A DNA stretch of 5,500 nucleotides from JBEKVE01 sp049514335 (GTDB taxonomy: Bacteria > Actinomycetota > Acidimicrobiia > Acidimicrobiales > UBA8190), in contig JBEKVE010000202.1 of NCBI GenBank assembly GCA_049514335.1, positions 1 through 5,500 on the forward strand, given 5' to 3'. Position 1 is the stretch's first letter. Each line of letters starts with the position of its first letter. Below, one piece after another: positions 1 to 5,281 of the stretch. Both the position numbers and the translations under genes were made by a program. The notes beneath the pieces are model-generated. The model saw only the letters and a program-made list of their open reading frames with translations. It did not search any database and was not told the DNA's origin.

Positions 1-918
1 TTGGCACAGGCCCTCGTGGACCGGATGGCCGAGCAATTGCCGGGGCACGACCTGACCATCCTGCCCGAGGCTCGCTACGACCCGGCCGGATTCCGAGGTG
101 CCATGGCCGACGCCGAGGGGGTGGTGGTGAACTCGAATGTCACTGTCGACGAGGACGTCATGGCGGGCGCGCCCAGGCTCCGGGTCATAAGCACCATGAG
201 CGTCGGCCTCGACCACATCGATCTGGATGCAGCGAAGGGGCGCGCCATCGTGGTCACCTTCACCCCGGTGCTGAGCGACGCCGTGGCCGACGTGACGGTG
301 GCGCTCCTCATCATGCTGAGCCGCTGCATCCCCGCGGGGATCCGGTACGTCGCCGGCGGTGGGTGGGGCGACGCCGACTTGGGCGGCGACCTGGCCGACA
401 AGGAGCTGCTGCTCGTGGGGTTCGGACGCATCGGCCACGCCGTCGCCGCCCGGGCCCTCGCCATGTCCATGCGGGTGCACTACGTCGATGTCCGAGACGG
501 CATACCGCCGATCGCCGGCGTCGAGCGCGCTCGCTCGCTCGGTGAAGGACTGACCCGTGCCGACTTCGTCTCGCTGCACGTCGATCTGAACCAACGGACG
601 CGGCACCTCATGGGCTCGTCGGAGTTCGCAGCCATGAAGCGGACGGCCTTCTTCGTGAACACGTCGCGGGGTGGCGTGGTCGACCAGGAGGCGCTGGTGC
701 GGGCGCTCACCGAGGGTTCGATCGCCGGCGCCGGGCTCGACGTCCTGGAGGACGAGCCACCGAAGCCTGACGACCCCATCCTGCACGCCCCCAACACGAT
801 CATCCTTCCCCACATCGGCTCAGCCACCACCGAGACCAGGGCCGCCATGGCCCGGTGCGCGGTCGACAACCTCCTGAAGGGGCTACGCCGGGAGGAGAAC
901 CCCTTCTCGGTGCCCTGA
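1..918 (+). CDS. D-2-hydroxyacid dehydrogenase, NAD-type (5' end probably cut by window edge)
   Basis: Cytosolic oxidoreductase of the D-isomer-specific 2-hydroxyacid dehydrogenase family (glyoxylate/hydroxypyruvate reductase, phosphoglycerate dehydrogenase relatives), which interconverts a 2-oxoacid and its D-2-hydroxyacid with NAD(P)H. Numbering from the TTG at base 1, the substrate-domain signature GLDHIDLDAA lies at 69-78. The Rossmann motif GFGRIG is at 140-145, and Asp163 at the end of the next strand suggests NAD rather than NADP. The catalytic set is complete: Arg223 in NTSRGG, Glu252 in DVLEDEP and His271 in LPHIGSAT. The first visible residues begin inside the first helix of the family fold, without the usual opening beta strand. 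About 10-15 residues are therefore probably missing, and the TTG is more likely an internal Leu codon than the start. The stop is TGA at 916-918, and the next gene follows after 34 bases. The family is certain; the substrate cannot be read from the sequence. Confidence 0.93.
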   Translation: MAQALVDRMAEQLPGHDLTILPEARYDPAGFRGAMADAEGVVVNSNVTVDEDVMAGAPRLRVISTMSVGLDHIDLDAAKGRAIVVTFTPVLSDAVADVTVALLIMLSRCIPAGIRYVAGGGWGDADLGGDLADKELLLVGFGRIGHAVAARALAMSMRVHYVDVRDGIPPIAGVERARSLGEGLTRADFVSLHVDLNQRTRHLMGSSEFAAMKRTAFFVNTSRGGVVDQEALVRALTEGSIAGAGLDVLEDEPPKPDDPILHAPNTIILPHIGSATTETRAAMARCAVDNLLKGLRREENPFSVP

Positions 919-952
919 CCGGTCCGCCAACCAGCGCCGGTACGGTGACGCC
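915..952 (+). promoter_or_regulatory. Candidate leaderless promoter for the lyase gene
   Basis: A TACGGT hexamer (941-946) fits the TANNNT -10 pattern. Six bases separate it from the ATG at 953, so transcription would begin on the start codon itself. CTGACC (915-920) matches four of six positions of a -35 box, but the 20-base spacing is long. There is no good Shine-Dalgarno: the nearest GGTGA (944-948) lies only 4 bases from the ATG. Leaderless mRNAs of this design are common in actinobacteria. The gene could still also be co-transcribed with the dehydrogenase. Confidence 0.45.
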
Positions 953-1807
953 ATGCCATCGTCCGCCGCCCGTGACCCCCGCGCCGCCCGTGACTCCCAG
1001 ACCGCTCGGGCCGAGCGCTTCCGGGCCCTGCACGTCCCGGGAACGCCACTGCTCATGCCCAACGCATGGGACATCGGCTCCGCCGTCCTTTTCGCCGCGC
1101 TCGGCTTCGAAGCGCTGGCCACCACCAGCGGCGGGTTCGCCGCCACCCGGGGCAGGCTCGACGGTGCCATGAGCCGTGAAGAGGTGCTCGACCACGCCGA
1201 GGAGCTGGCCGGTGCGGTGTCCGTGCCTCTGTCGGCTGATCTCGAGAACTGCTTCGCCCACGACCCCGAGGGGGTGGCGTCCACCGTCGCCGAGGCGATC
1301 CGCCGCGGCGTGGCCGGGTGCTCGGTGGAGGACTTCAGCGGTGACGCCGACGACCCCATCTACGAGCTGTCGCACGCAACCGAGCGCGTGCGGGCGGCGG
1401 CCGAGGCCGCCCACAGCGGCCCCGTGTCCATCGTGCTCACCGCCCGGGCCGAGAATTACCTGCACGGTCGGCCCCATCTGGACGACACCATCGCCCGGCT
1501 CCAGGCGTACCAGGAAGCGGGCGCCGACGTCCTCTTCGCCCCCCGGGTCGTGGATCCCGCCGATGTGGGCCGCCTCGTGCGGGAGCTCGACGTCCCGGTG
1601 AGCGTTCTCGTCCTTCCCGGTGCTCCCACGGTGGGCGAACTCGGGGAGCTGGGTGTGAGCAGGATCTCGGTCGGTGGCGCCATCGCCGTGGCGGCCTACG
1701 GTGCCGCCGTCAACGCAGTGACCGAGCTGCGCGAGCACGGCACGTGCGGCTACTGGGACCTCGCTGCCGCGGCCAGACCGGCGATCGAGTCGGCGTTCAC
1801 CCGCTGA
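953..1807 (+). CDS. Isocitrate lyase/phosphoenolpyruvate mutase family protein
   Basis: A 284-residue cytosolic enzyme of the ICL/PEP mutase superfamily, a TIM-barrel group that makes or breaks C-C or P-C bonds next to a 2-oxoacid with Mg2+. Landmarks in order are the entry motif PNAWD (36-40), TTSGG (57-61), the metal-site strand SADLEN (94-99; Asp96, Glu98), the SVED strand (124-127; Glu126) and TARAENYL (163-170; Arg165). The repeating strand-helix pattern continues to about 250. It lacks the KKCGH/KRCGH signature of true isocitrate and methylisocitrate lyases; the corresponding stretch reads ENCFAHDP. It therefore belongs to the poorly characterised PEP-mutase-like branch, which also includes oxaloacetate hydrolases and carboxyphosphonoenolpyruvate mutases. 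The first 18 or so residues are Ala/Arg-rich and probably disordered; ATG 953 is chosen because of the leaderless -10 just upstream. Length is normal for the branch. The family is secure and the reaction unknown. It may share a transcript with the dehydrogenase, which could reduce a 2-oxoacid product. Confidence 0.92.
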   Translation: MPSSAARDPRAARDSQTARAERFRALHVPGTPLLMPNAWDIGSAVLFAALGFEALATTSGGFAATRGRLDGAMSREEVLDHAEELAGAVSVPLSADLENCFAHDPEGVASTVAEAIRRGVAGCSVEDFSGDADDPIYELSHATERVRAAAEAAHSGPVSIVLTARAENYLHGRPHLDDTIARLQAYQEAGADVLFAPRVVDPADVGRLVRELDVPVSVLVLPGAPTVGELGELGVSRISVGGAIAVAAYGAAVNAVTELREHGTCGYWDLAAAARPAIESAFTR

Positions 1808-1838
1808 CGGCGGTGTTGTCTCCGATCTGAGGGGCCGT

Positions 1839-1844
1839 GGGAGG
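1839..1844 (+). promoter_or_regulatory. Ribosome binding site of the P450 gene
   Basis: GGGAGG lies 9 bases before the GTG at 1854 and supports that codon as the start. An overlapping GAGGCT (1841-1846), with TTGTCT 19 bases upstream (1816-1821), could be a weak promoter, but the ribosome binding site reading is simpler. Confidence 0.6.
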
Positions 1845-1853
1845 CTGAACGCC

Positions 1854-3164
1854 GTGGGCCTACCGAGGATCTCCCCCATGCCGCCGGTGGCGCACGGCCT
1901 CGCCTTGCCGTGGGACGAGCCGGTGGGAGACGTCGTGGCGGCCATCGGCACCGCCCGGGCCGCGCTCGGAGACACGTTCGTCGTGGACAGCGGAGCCGAC
2001 CGGTACCTCTTCACGTTCTCCCCAACGGGGGTGAAAGCCCTGTACGGGTTGCCGGAGGATCGGGCCAGCAAAGGTGTCGCCGATTGGCGGATGCTGCGCC
2101 GCAAGCTGCCGGATGCGCTGTTCTCAGGGAGGAGGACCTTTCCCCACGATCTCTTCGGCCGAGCCGACGCCCTCGCCTACGCGGCGAACGTCCGATCAGC
2201 GCTCGCCGCCACCGTCGACGAGCTCGGCCCGGGGGGAACGGTGGAGGTGTTCGACCTCACCCGGCGCCTCGGACACCGGGTGGGACTGGCCTCGTGGGGT
2301 GGTCCTGGATCGGCGGATGTCCCGAACCTGGCGTCGCTCGTGGCCGCCTTCGATGTGCTCGACGGCGCCGAGTCGTTCGTCCATCCCGACGCCATGGCCC
2401 GGATCGCCGCATCCGGCCAGGCCGCCGAACGGGCGGCCCTCGACGAGGTCACGTCGCTGATCGGAGTGGCAGTGGACCGCCTGTCGGAGGACCCGGGGCT
2501 CGACGCCACCCATCCCCTCTTCTCCAGGATCGCACTGGCCTGGTCCGACGAGGACGACCAGCGCCGACGTACCGGCATCGCCCACGATGTCGCCCTCGTC
2601 CACATCGCCTCGATGTCGAACCTGTTCGCCGCGCTGGGGTGGGCCCTCATCGATCTCCTCGAGCATCCCCTGTCCCGTGACAGGGTGGCCAGCGGCGATG
2701 CACCGTGGGCGGAGCAGTGCGCCATGGAGTCCACGCGCATGGCACAGCGGTCCATCATGTCCCGGTACGTCCTGAAGCCGGTCGTCCTCGGGGACGAGGT
2801 GCACGAATACTCCGTGGACCCCGGGGCCACGGTGGCCACACTGCTCCCCCTGACGAACACGACGGCGGCAGCCGGCTACGGGGAGTGGGATCCCTCGCGC
2901 TGGCACCGCCGAAGGCTCTCTGACCCGAGCGTGCTTCGCACGCCCGAACTGGTCACCGTGTTCGGGCACGGAAAGCACACGTGCCCGGCACAGCCGTTCT
3001 CCCTCGCCGCCATGACGGCGGCCATGGCCACATTGGTTTCGACCTTCGACTGGGTACCGGGGTGGACGGATCACCCGAGACCCGTTCCGGCGCAGATCGG
3101 CGGCGTGGCCCGGGCGGCGTCGGGGTGTGAGGCTTCCTACCAGAGGCGATCGGTGGGCCCGTAG
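1854..3164 (+). CDS. Cytochrome P450, divergent active site
   Basis: A 436-residue soluble bacterial P450, a heme monooxygenase that normally needs ferredoxin and a reductase; neither is encoded nearby. The C-terminal heme loop FGHGKHTC (370-377) contains the thiolate ligand Cys377. It is followed by PAQPFSLAAM, where the usual Cys-x-Gly glycine is Ala379. The K-helix ExxR is ESTR (292-295), and WDPSRW (345-350) fills the PERF-like position. In the I-helix, at about 251-268, the canonical [AG]-G-x-[DE]-T reads A-S-M-S-N. The acid and Thr that deliver protons to bound oxygen are thus replaced by Ser255 and Asn256. This resembles the Asn-containing I-helix of CYP7/CYP8-type enzymes. There is no N-terminal membrane anchor, and the length is slightly above the common 400 or so. 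Start GTG 1854 has GGGAGG upstream, 46 bases after the lyase stop. The stop codon lies inside a strong hairpin. Fold is certain; substrate and even reaction type (hydroxylase versus isomerase or dehydratase) are open. Confidence 0.92.
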   Translation: MGLPRISPMPPVAHGLALPWDEPVGDVVAAIGTARAALGDTFVVDSGADRYLFTFSPTGVKALYGLPEDRASKGVADWRMLRRKLPDALFSGRRTFPHDLFGRADALAYAANVRSALAATVDELGPGGTVEVFDLTRRLGHRVGLASWGGPGSADVPNLASLVAAFDVLDGAESFVHPDAMARIAASGQAAERAALDEVTSLIGVAVDRLSEDPGLDATHPLFSRIALAWSDEDDQRRRTGIAHDVALVHIASMSNLFAALGWALIDLLEHPLSRDRVASGDAPWAEQCAMESTRMAQRSIMSRYVLKPVVLGDEVHEYSVDPGATVATLLPLTNTTAAAGYGEWDPSRWHRRRLSDPSVLRTPELVTVFGHGKHTCPAQPFSLAAMTAAMATLVSTFDWVPGWTDHPRPVPAQIGGVARAASGCEASYQRRSVGP

Positions 3165-3184
3165 GCGACGCCTACGGGCCCACC
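3152..3184. terminator. Perfect 16-bp hairpin, likely bidirectional terminator
   Basis: Bases 3152-3167 pair perfectly with 3169-3184 around base 3168; sterically this is a stem of about 15 pairs with a 3-base loop. The core arm is GTGGGCCCGTAGGCG. It includes the last codons and TAG stop (3162-3164) of the P450 gene and lies 48 bases beyond the stop of the convergent IPT gene. No U-tract follows on either strand, as is common for actinobacterial terminators. Symmetry and position suggest it ends transcription from both sides. Confidence 0.72.
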
Positions 3185-3231
3185 CACCTGCCCCCCGAGC
3201 ACGACAACCAGGATGGGACGAATGCGATCGG

Positions 3232-4125
3232 CTACGGGCCGGTGGGCGTGTACATGTAGTCGTCGATGGGCGGGTTGAGAGCGCTCGTCCCGTTGCTCGT
3301 GGTGACGGTGACCTCGACGGTGCCCGCGGTTCCGGCCGGAGCCTTGGCCACGATCGTGCTGTCGTTCTTCACCGTGACGCTCGTCGACGGCGTGGAACCG
3401 AAGTCGACAGAGGCACCGCTCAAGAAGAGCCTGCCTGTGATCGTCACCTGCTCACCACCGGAGGTGTTCCCCACGTCGAAGACGACGGAGGTCACCACGG
3501 GGAGGTTCTGCAGGAAGGTGTACTTGTCGGCGTTGTCGGTCGGAGAGGTGGTCCCGCTCAGGTTCGTGACCGTGATGTCGACGGTGCCCGCCGCGTGCGC
3601 CGGCGCCTCGGCCGTAATGGCGTTGGGCGAGTCCACGATGAAGTCGGTGGCCGGCGTGGAACCGAAGTCCACGGCGGTGATGTTGGTGAAGTCGGCACCG
3701 CTGATGGTCACGTGGTTGCCGCCGAGCGTCGAGCCGGCCTTGGGCCGCACGCCTTGGATGACGGGCGTGGCCACATAGGTGAACTCGTCAGCCGACACAA
3801 CGGCGCTCTCACCGGAACTGGTCGTCACACGCACGTCCACCGTCCCGGTCCCCGCCGGTGCCACGGCCTGGACGAGGTGTTCGCTGCGGGGCACGACGTC
3901 GGTCGCCGGCGTCGAGCCGAATTCCACGGCACTGACGCTCACCAGGTTCGATCCCTTGATCCGCACGATGGTCCCGCCTGCCGTCGAGCCGTGACTCGGG
4001 GTGAGCGACTTCACCGTCGGATTCAGGTTCTTGGCGTTGTGGGCGAAGGCCACACTCGACACACCGAGTATGCCGAGGCCTGCGGCCAGGACGATTGCTG
4101 CGGACGTTACGACGAATCGTTTCAT
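3232..4125 (-). CDS. Secreted protein with three tandem IPT/TIG domains
   Basis: A 297-residue exported protein. The N-terminus is a classical signal peptide: Lys2-Arg3, a hydrophobic core at about 4-21, and an Ala-Phe-Ala cleavage motif at 26-28. Three Ig-like IPT/TIG modules follow at about 36-118, 120-205 and 208-292. Each has a GG turn (50-51, 135-136, 223-224), the strand motif FGSTPAT or FGSTPST (69-75, 154-160, 242-248) and the strand motif GTVDV, GTVDI or GTVEV. Such modules are structural or binding domains in bacterial surface proteins. There is no catalytic domain, sortase signal, lipobox or C-terminal membrane segment, so it is probably released or held non-covalently at the surface. 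ATG 4125 is chosen because it directly precedes the signal peptide and has GGGGGA (4131-4136) 5 bases upstream. The frame stays open to a start at 4323, but that would add 66 non-signal-like residues before the signal peptide. The gene converges on the P450 gene. Partner or ligand is unknown. Confidence 0.9.
   Translation of the reverse strand: MKRFVVTSAAIVLAAGLGILGVSSVAFAHNAKNLNPTVKSLTPSHGSTAGGTIVRIKGSNLVSVSAVEFGSTPATDVVPRSEHLVQAVAPAGTGTVDVRVTTSSGESAVVSADEFTYVATPVIQGVRPKAGSTLGGNHVTISGADFTNITAVDFGSTPATDFIVDSPNAITAEAPAHAAGTVDITVTNLSGTTSPTDNADKYTFLQNLPVVTSVVFDVGNTSGGEQVTITGRLFLSGASVDFGSTPSTSVTVKNDSTIVAKAPAGTAGTVEVTVTTSNGTSALNPPIDDYMYTPTGP
3389..3924 (-). repeat. Internal coding repeat of the IPT domains
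   Basis: Bases 3389-3405 and 3653-3669 are identical over 17 bases (GGCGTGGAACCGAAGTC on the plus strand). A diverged copy lies at 3908-3924. Spacings are 264 and 255 bases (88 and 85 codons), in frame, matching one IPT domain per unit. The two units nearer the gene's 3' end (domains 2 and 3) are more alike at this motif than either is to the signal-peptide-proximal one. This suggests duplication within the gene, although conservation of the encoded motif also contributes. Confidence 0.75.
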
Positions 4126-4153
4126 TTCGTTCCCCCAGGGTGATTGCCCATCA

Positions 4154-4190
4154 CGGTCCCGCCACAGGTTCATTGTGGGCGACGGGACCG
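4154..4190 (-). promoter_or_regulatory. Leader hairpin upstream of the IPT gene
   Basis: CGGTCCCG (4154-4161) pairs perfectly with CGGGACCG (4183-4190). Directly inside, CCACA (4162-4166) pairs with TGTGG (4174-4178) around a 7-base loop, leaving a 4-base bulge on one side (4179-4182). It lies 28 bases upstream of the start codon and would be in the mRNA leader if transcription begins near 4236. It could stabilise the transcript or bind a regulator. I recognise no known riboswitch class. Confidence 0.5.
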
Positions 4191-4228
4191 ACGAACAAAA
4201 GGGCCAATCTGGAGGGGGCTCACCTGCC

Positions 4229-4244
4229 GTGGTGCGCACACCAC
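4229..4244. repeat. Perfect dyad near the predicted IPT transcription start
   Basis: GTGGTG (4229-4234) and CACCAC (4239-4244) form a perfect inverted repeat around CGCA. It overlaps the end of the predicted -10 box and the predicted start point of the IPT gene, the usual place for a repressor operator. It could equally be a small hairpin at the 5' end of the mRNA. Confidence 0.4.
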
Positions 4245-4271
4245 TATGCGCTGCCTCGCGGGGGGTGTCCC
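4243..4271 (-). promoter_or_regulatory. Candidate promoter of the IPT gene
   Basis: On the minus strand GGGACA (4271-4266) and CATAGT (4248-4243) are separated by exactly 17 bases. Each matches four of six positions of the TTGACA/TATAAT consensus, including GACA in the -35. This predicts transcription from about 4236 and a leader of about 110 bases. The -35 sits in a small GGGGG/CCCCC inverted repeat (4261-4273). It is a prediction from pattern alone. Confidence 0.38.
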
Positions 4272-4273
4272 CC

Positions 4274-4765
4274 TCCCGTGGATCGTCAGGGCCGTGTCGG
4301 CGACCGAGGATCTTCCGATTCACGAGGGACTGAGGTCACGGGTGTCGGCTTCGGCTGTGCGCAGCGGACCCGGGAGAGCCACGTCGGATGCGGGGAGGTC
4401 GGTCTCGAACATGATCGCGTCCGCGGGCATAGGCGATCCGTGGCCAAACGCGGGCCACGTCCGAGGCGGTCCACTCCCTGATCTCCGGTTGGCGGCTGGT
4501 CGAACCGCCGGGGTCGATCGCCGATGGACCGAGCGCAGTGACGCGGCGACGGGCCGGGAACCGGACAGCGCTTCGAGCCATCGCCGCTCCTCGTGCCCCG
4601 GTTGCTCGACCTCGCCGGCACCTGGGCCATCGCCAGGATCTGCGCCTCCCCGGACCAATCGCCCGCAGAGGTCGGCCACGGCTCGACTTCGACGCCATCC
4701 GCATCGCAAAAGGCGACGTGAAGCGGCCCTTCAGGGCGTGAGGCCGGGCCTTCTCCCTGGCCGAC
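4274..4765. other. No intact gene seen; possible degraded coding remnants
   Basis: About 490 bases hold no reading frame that looks like a complete gene. The long frames on both strands are dominated by Arg/Pro/Ser in the way of shadow translations of GC-rich DNA. On the minus strand, however, short protein-like stretches follow one another in different frames. The first is LHVAFCDADGVEVEPW, at the upstream end of about 4726-4619. Next are EVEQPGHEERRWLEAL, at the upstream end of about 4613-4515, EIREWTASDVAR (4485-4450), and ADAIMFETDLPAS within 4430-4320, ending in TGA. The last two have strongly G/C-ending codons at first. This pattern would fit a frameshifted pseudogene, but I recognise no family firmly. 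Confidence 0.3.
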
Positions 4766-4771
4766 TAGGCT
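4766..4771 (+). promoter_or_regulatory. Candidate -10 box for the small SHOCT-like gene
   Basis: TAGGCT fits the TANNNT pattern of actinobacterial housekeeping promoters and is the best match upstream of the gene at 4918. No convincing -35 lies 16-18 bases upstream. If used, transcription would begin near 4778 and give a leader of about 140 bases. Confidence 0.35.
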
Positions 4772-4779
4772 GAGTGAAA

Positions 4780-4859
4780 CGGACGTGTTTTGTCCGCGCG
4801 CGCATCGGGCACGGGGTTCTCACCACGACGTGGGCGTGGCGGCGACTCCGGGCCACGCC
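4780..4859 (+). promoter_or_regulatory. Structured leader upstream of the small gene
   Basis: Two stem-loops are visible. CGGAC (4780-4784) pairs with GTCCG (4792-4796) around a T-rich 7-base loop. GGCGTGGC (4833-4840) pairs with GCCACGCC (4852-4859), 8 pairs with an 11-base loop. They lie between the predicted -10 and the ribosome binding site. I recognise no known riboswitch. The pairings could arise by chance in GC-rich DNA, though the second is fairly long. Confidence 0.35.
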
Positions 4860-4900
4860 ATCCGGTTGCCGGGGCGGTGCGCGTCGCTACGTGACACTCG

Positions 4901-4909
4901 GGAAGGTGG
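4901..4909 (+). promoter_or_regulatory. Ribosome binding site of the small gene
   Basis: GGAAGGTGG lies 8 bases before ATG 4918. It supports that start over an overlapping frame beginning at 4785, which has no such site. Confidence 0.65.
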
Positions 4910-4917
4910 ACTGACCA

Positions 4918-5199
4918 ATGGCGACGCAACGAAGCAGTTTTTCGAAGCTCCAGCGAGACCGCGACAAGCAGGCCAAGGCAGCCGTCAAGCGCGAGCGCCG
5001 TCAGGTCCGTGACACCGGCGCCCAGAGCGACGGGGCGACCGAGGAGCCCTCGGGGGCTCCGACCACCGTCACGGAGTCCGACCCCTCGGAGATTCTCCTG
5101 GCGGTCGAGCAGCTTCAGCACGAATTCGATGCGCACGCCATCGACTTCGAGACCTACGAGAAGCGCAAGGCCGAGCTGCTCGGCAGAATCCAGGTCTGA
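4918..5199 (+). CDS. Small basic/acidic two-part protein with SHOCT-like C-terminus
   Basis: A 93-residue, probably cytosolic protein of unknown function. Residues 8-32 are strongly basic and helical (FSKLQRDRDKQAKAAVKRER), reminiscent of nucleic-acid- or ribosome-associated tails. Residues 33-57 form an acidic, Pro/Thr/Ser-rich linker. Residues 59-89 (ILLAVEQLQHEFDAHAIDFE onward, then YEKRKAELL) match the pattern of SHOCT-like short C-terminal domains: a helix, a turn with a 'long-range' hydrophobic pair, then an E-x-x-K-x-E-L-L helix. Such domains often mediate oligomerisation or attach to a partner. There is no signal peptide, membrane segment or Cys cluster. The ATG has a good ribosome binding site, codons are mostly G/C-ending, and a small hairpin follows the stop. 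The gene stands alone, facing a He_PIG gene. It is confidently a gene; its role is not known. Confidence 0.85.
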   Translation: MATQRSSFSKLQRDRDKQAKAAVKRERRQVRDTGAQSDGATEEPSGAPTTVTESDPSEILLAVEQLQHEFDAHAIDFETYEKRKAELLGRIQV

Positions 5200-5200
5200 T

Positions 5201-5213
5201 CGCCGACACGGCG
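5201..5213 (+). terminator. Short hairpin after the small gene
   Basis: CGCCG (5201-5205) pairs with CGGCG (5209-5213) around a 3-base loop, one base after the TGA stop. There is no U-tract. The farther pair CCTCGGG (5228-5234) and CCCGAGG (5251-5257), with a 16-base loop, may add to termination in this 80-base convergent gap. Confidence 0.35.
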
Positions 5214-5266
5214 TAGGCCGACATGGCCCTCGGGTTGGCGGTCCAGCGGTCCCGAGGTATGCGACG

Positions 5267-5281
5267 AGCCGGGCACCGGCT
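5267..5281 (-). terminator. Hairpin overlapping the stop of the He_PIG gene
   Basis: AGCCGG (5267-5272) pairs with CCGGCT (5276-5281) around GCA. The stem overlaps the TAG stop (5282-5280) of the minus-strand gene, the same arrangement as at the P450 stop. No U-tract follows, so the strength as a terminator is uncertain. Confidence 0.38.

Noticed and set aside
1..3. TTG at base 1 as the true start of the dehydrogenase
   Set aside because: The family's first beta strand is missing, so the gene most likely begins before the window. This cannot be settled from within it.
800..2104. 434-codon open frame on the minus strand across the first three genes
   Set aside because: It is the antisense shadow of three genes with recognisable domains and complete motifs. 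Its translation is Gly/Arg/His-rich with no domain.
3127..4143. 338-codon plus-strand frame opposite the IPT gene
   Set aside because: The translation is Arg/Gly/His/Val low-complexity sequence, antisense to a gene with a signal peptide and three IPT domains.
4126..4323. N-terminal extension of the IPT gene to an earlier start at 4323
   Set aside because: It would place 66 Pro/Arg-rich residues before a textbook signal peptide, and it overlaps the predicted promoter and leader hairpin. The ATG at 4125 has its own ribosome binding site.
4144..4773. 209-codon plus-strand frame in the degenerate interval
   Set aside because: There is no ribosome binding site or recognisable domain, composition is Arg/Pro/Ser-rich, and it overlaps the IPT promoter. 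It is probably an open frame by GC bias.
4801..4917. tRNA or known riboswitch in the leader of the small gene
   Set aside because: A GGTTC-like string at 4814-4819 has no matching T-arm or acceptor stem, and no conserved riboswitch core was recognised.
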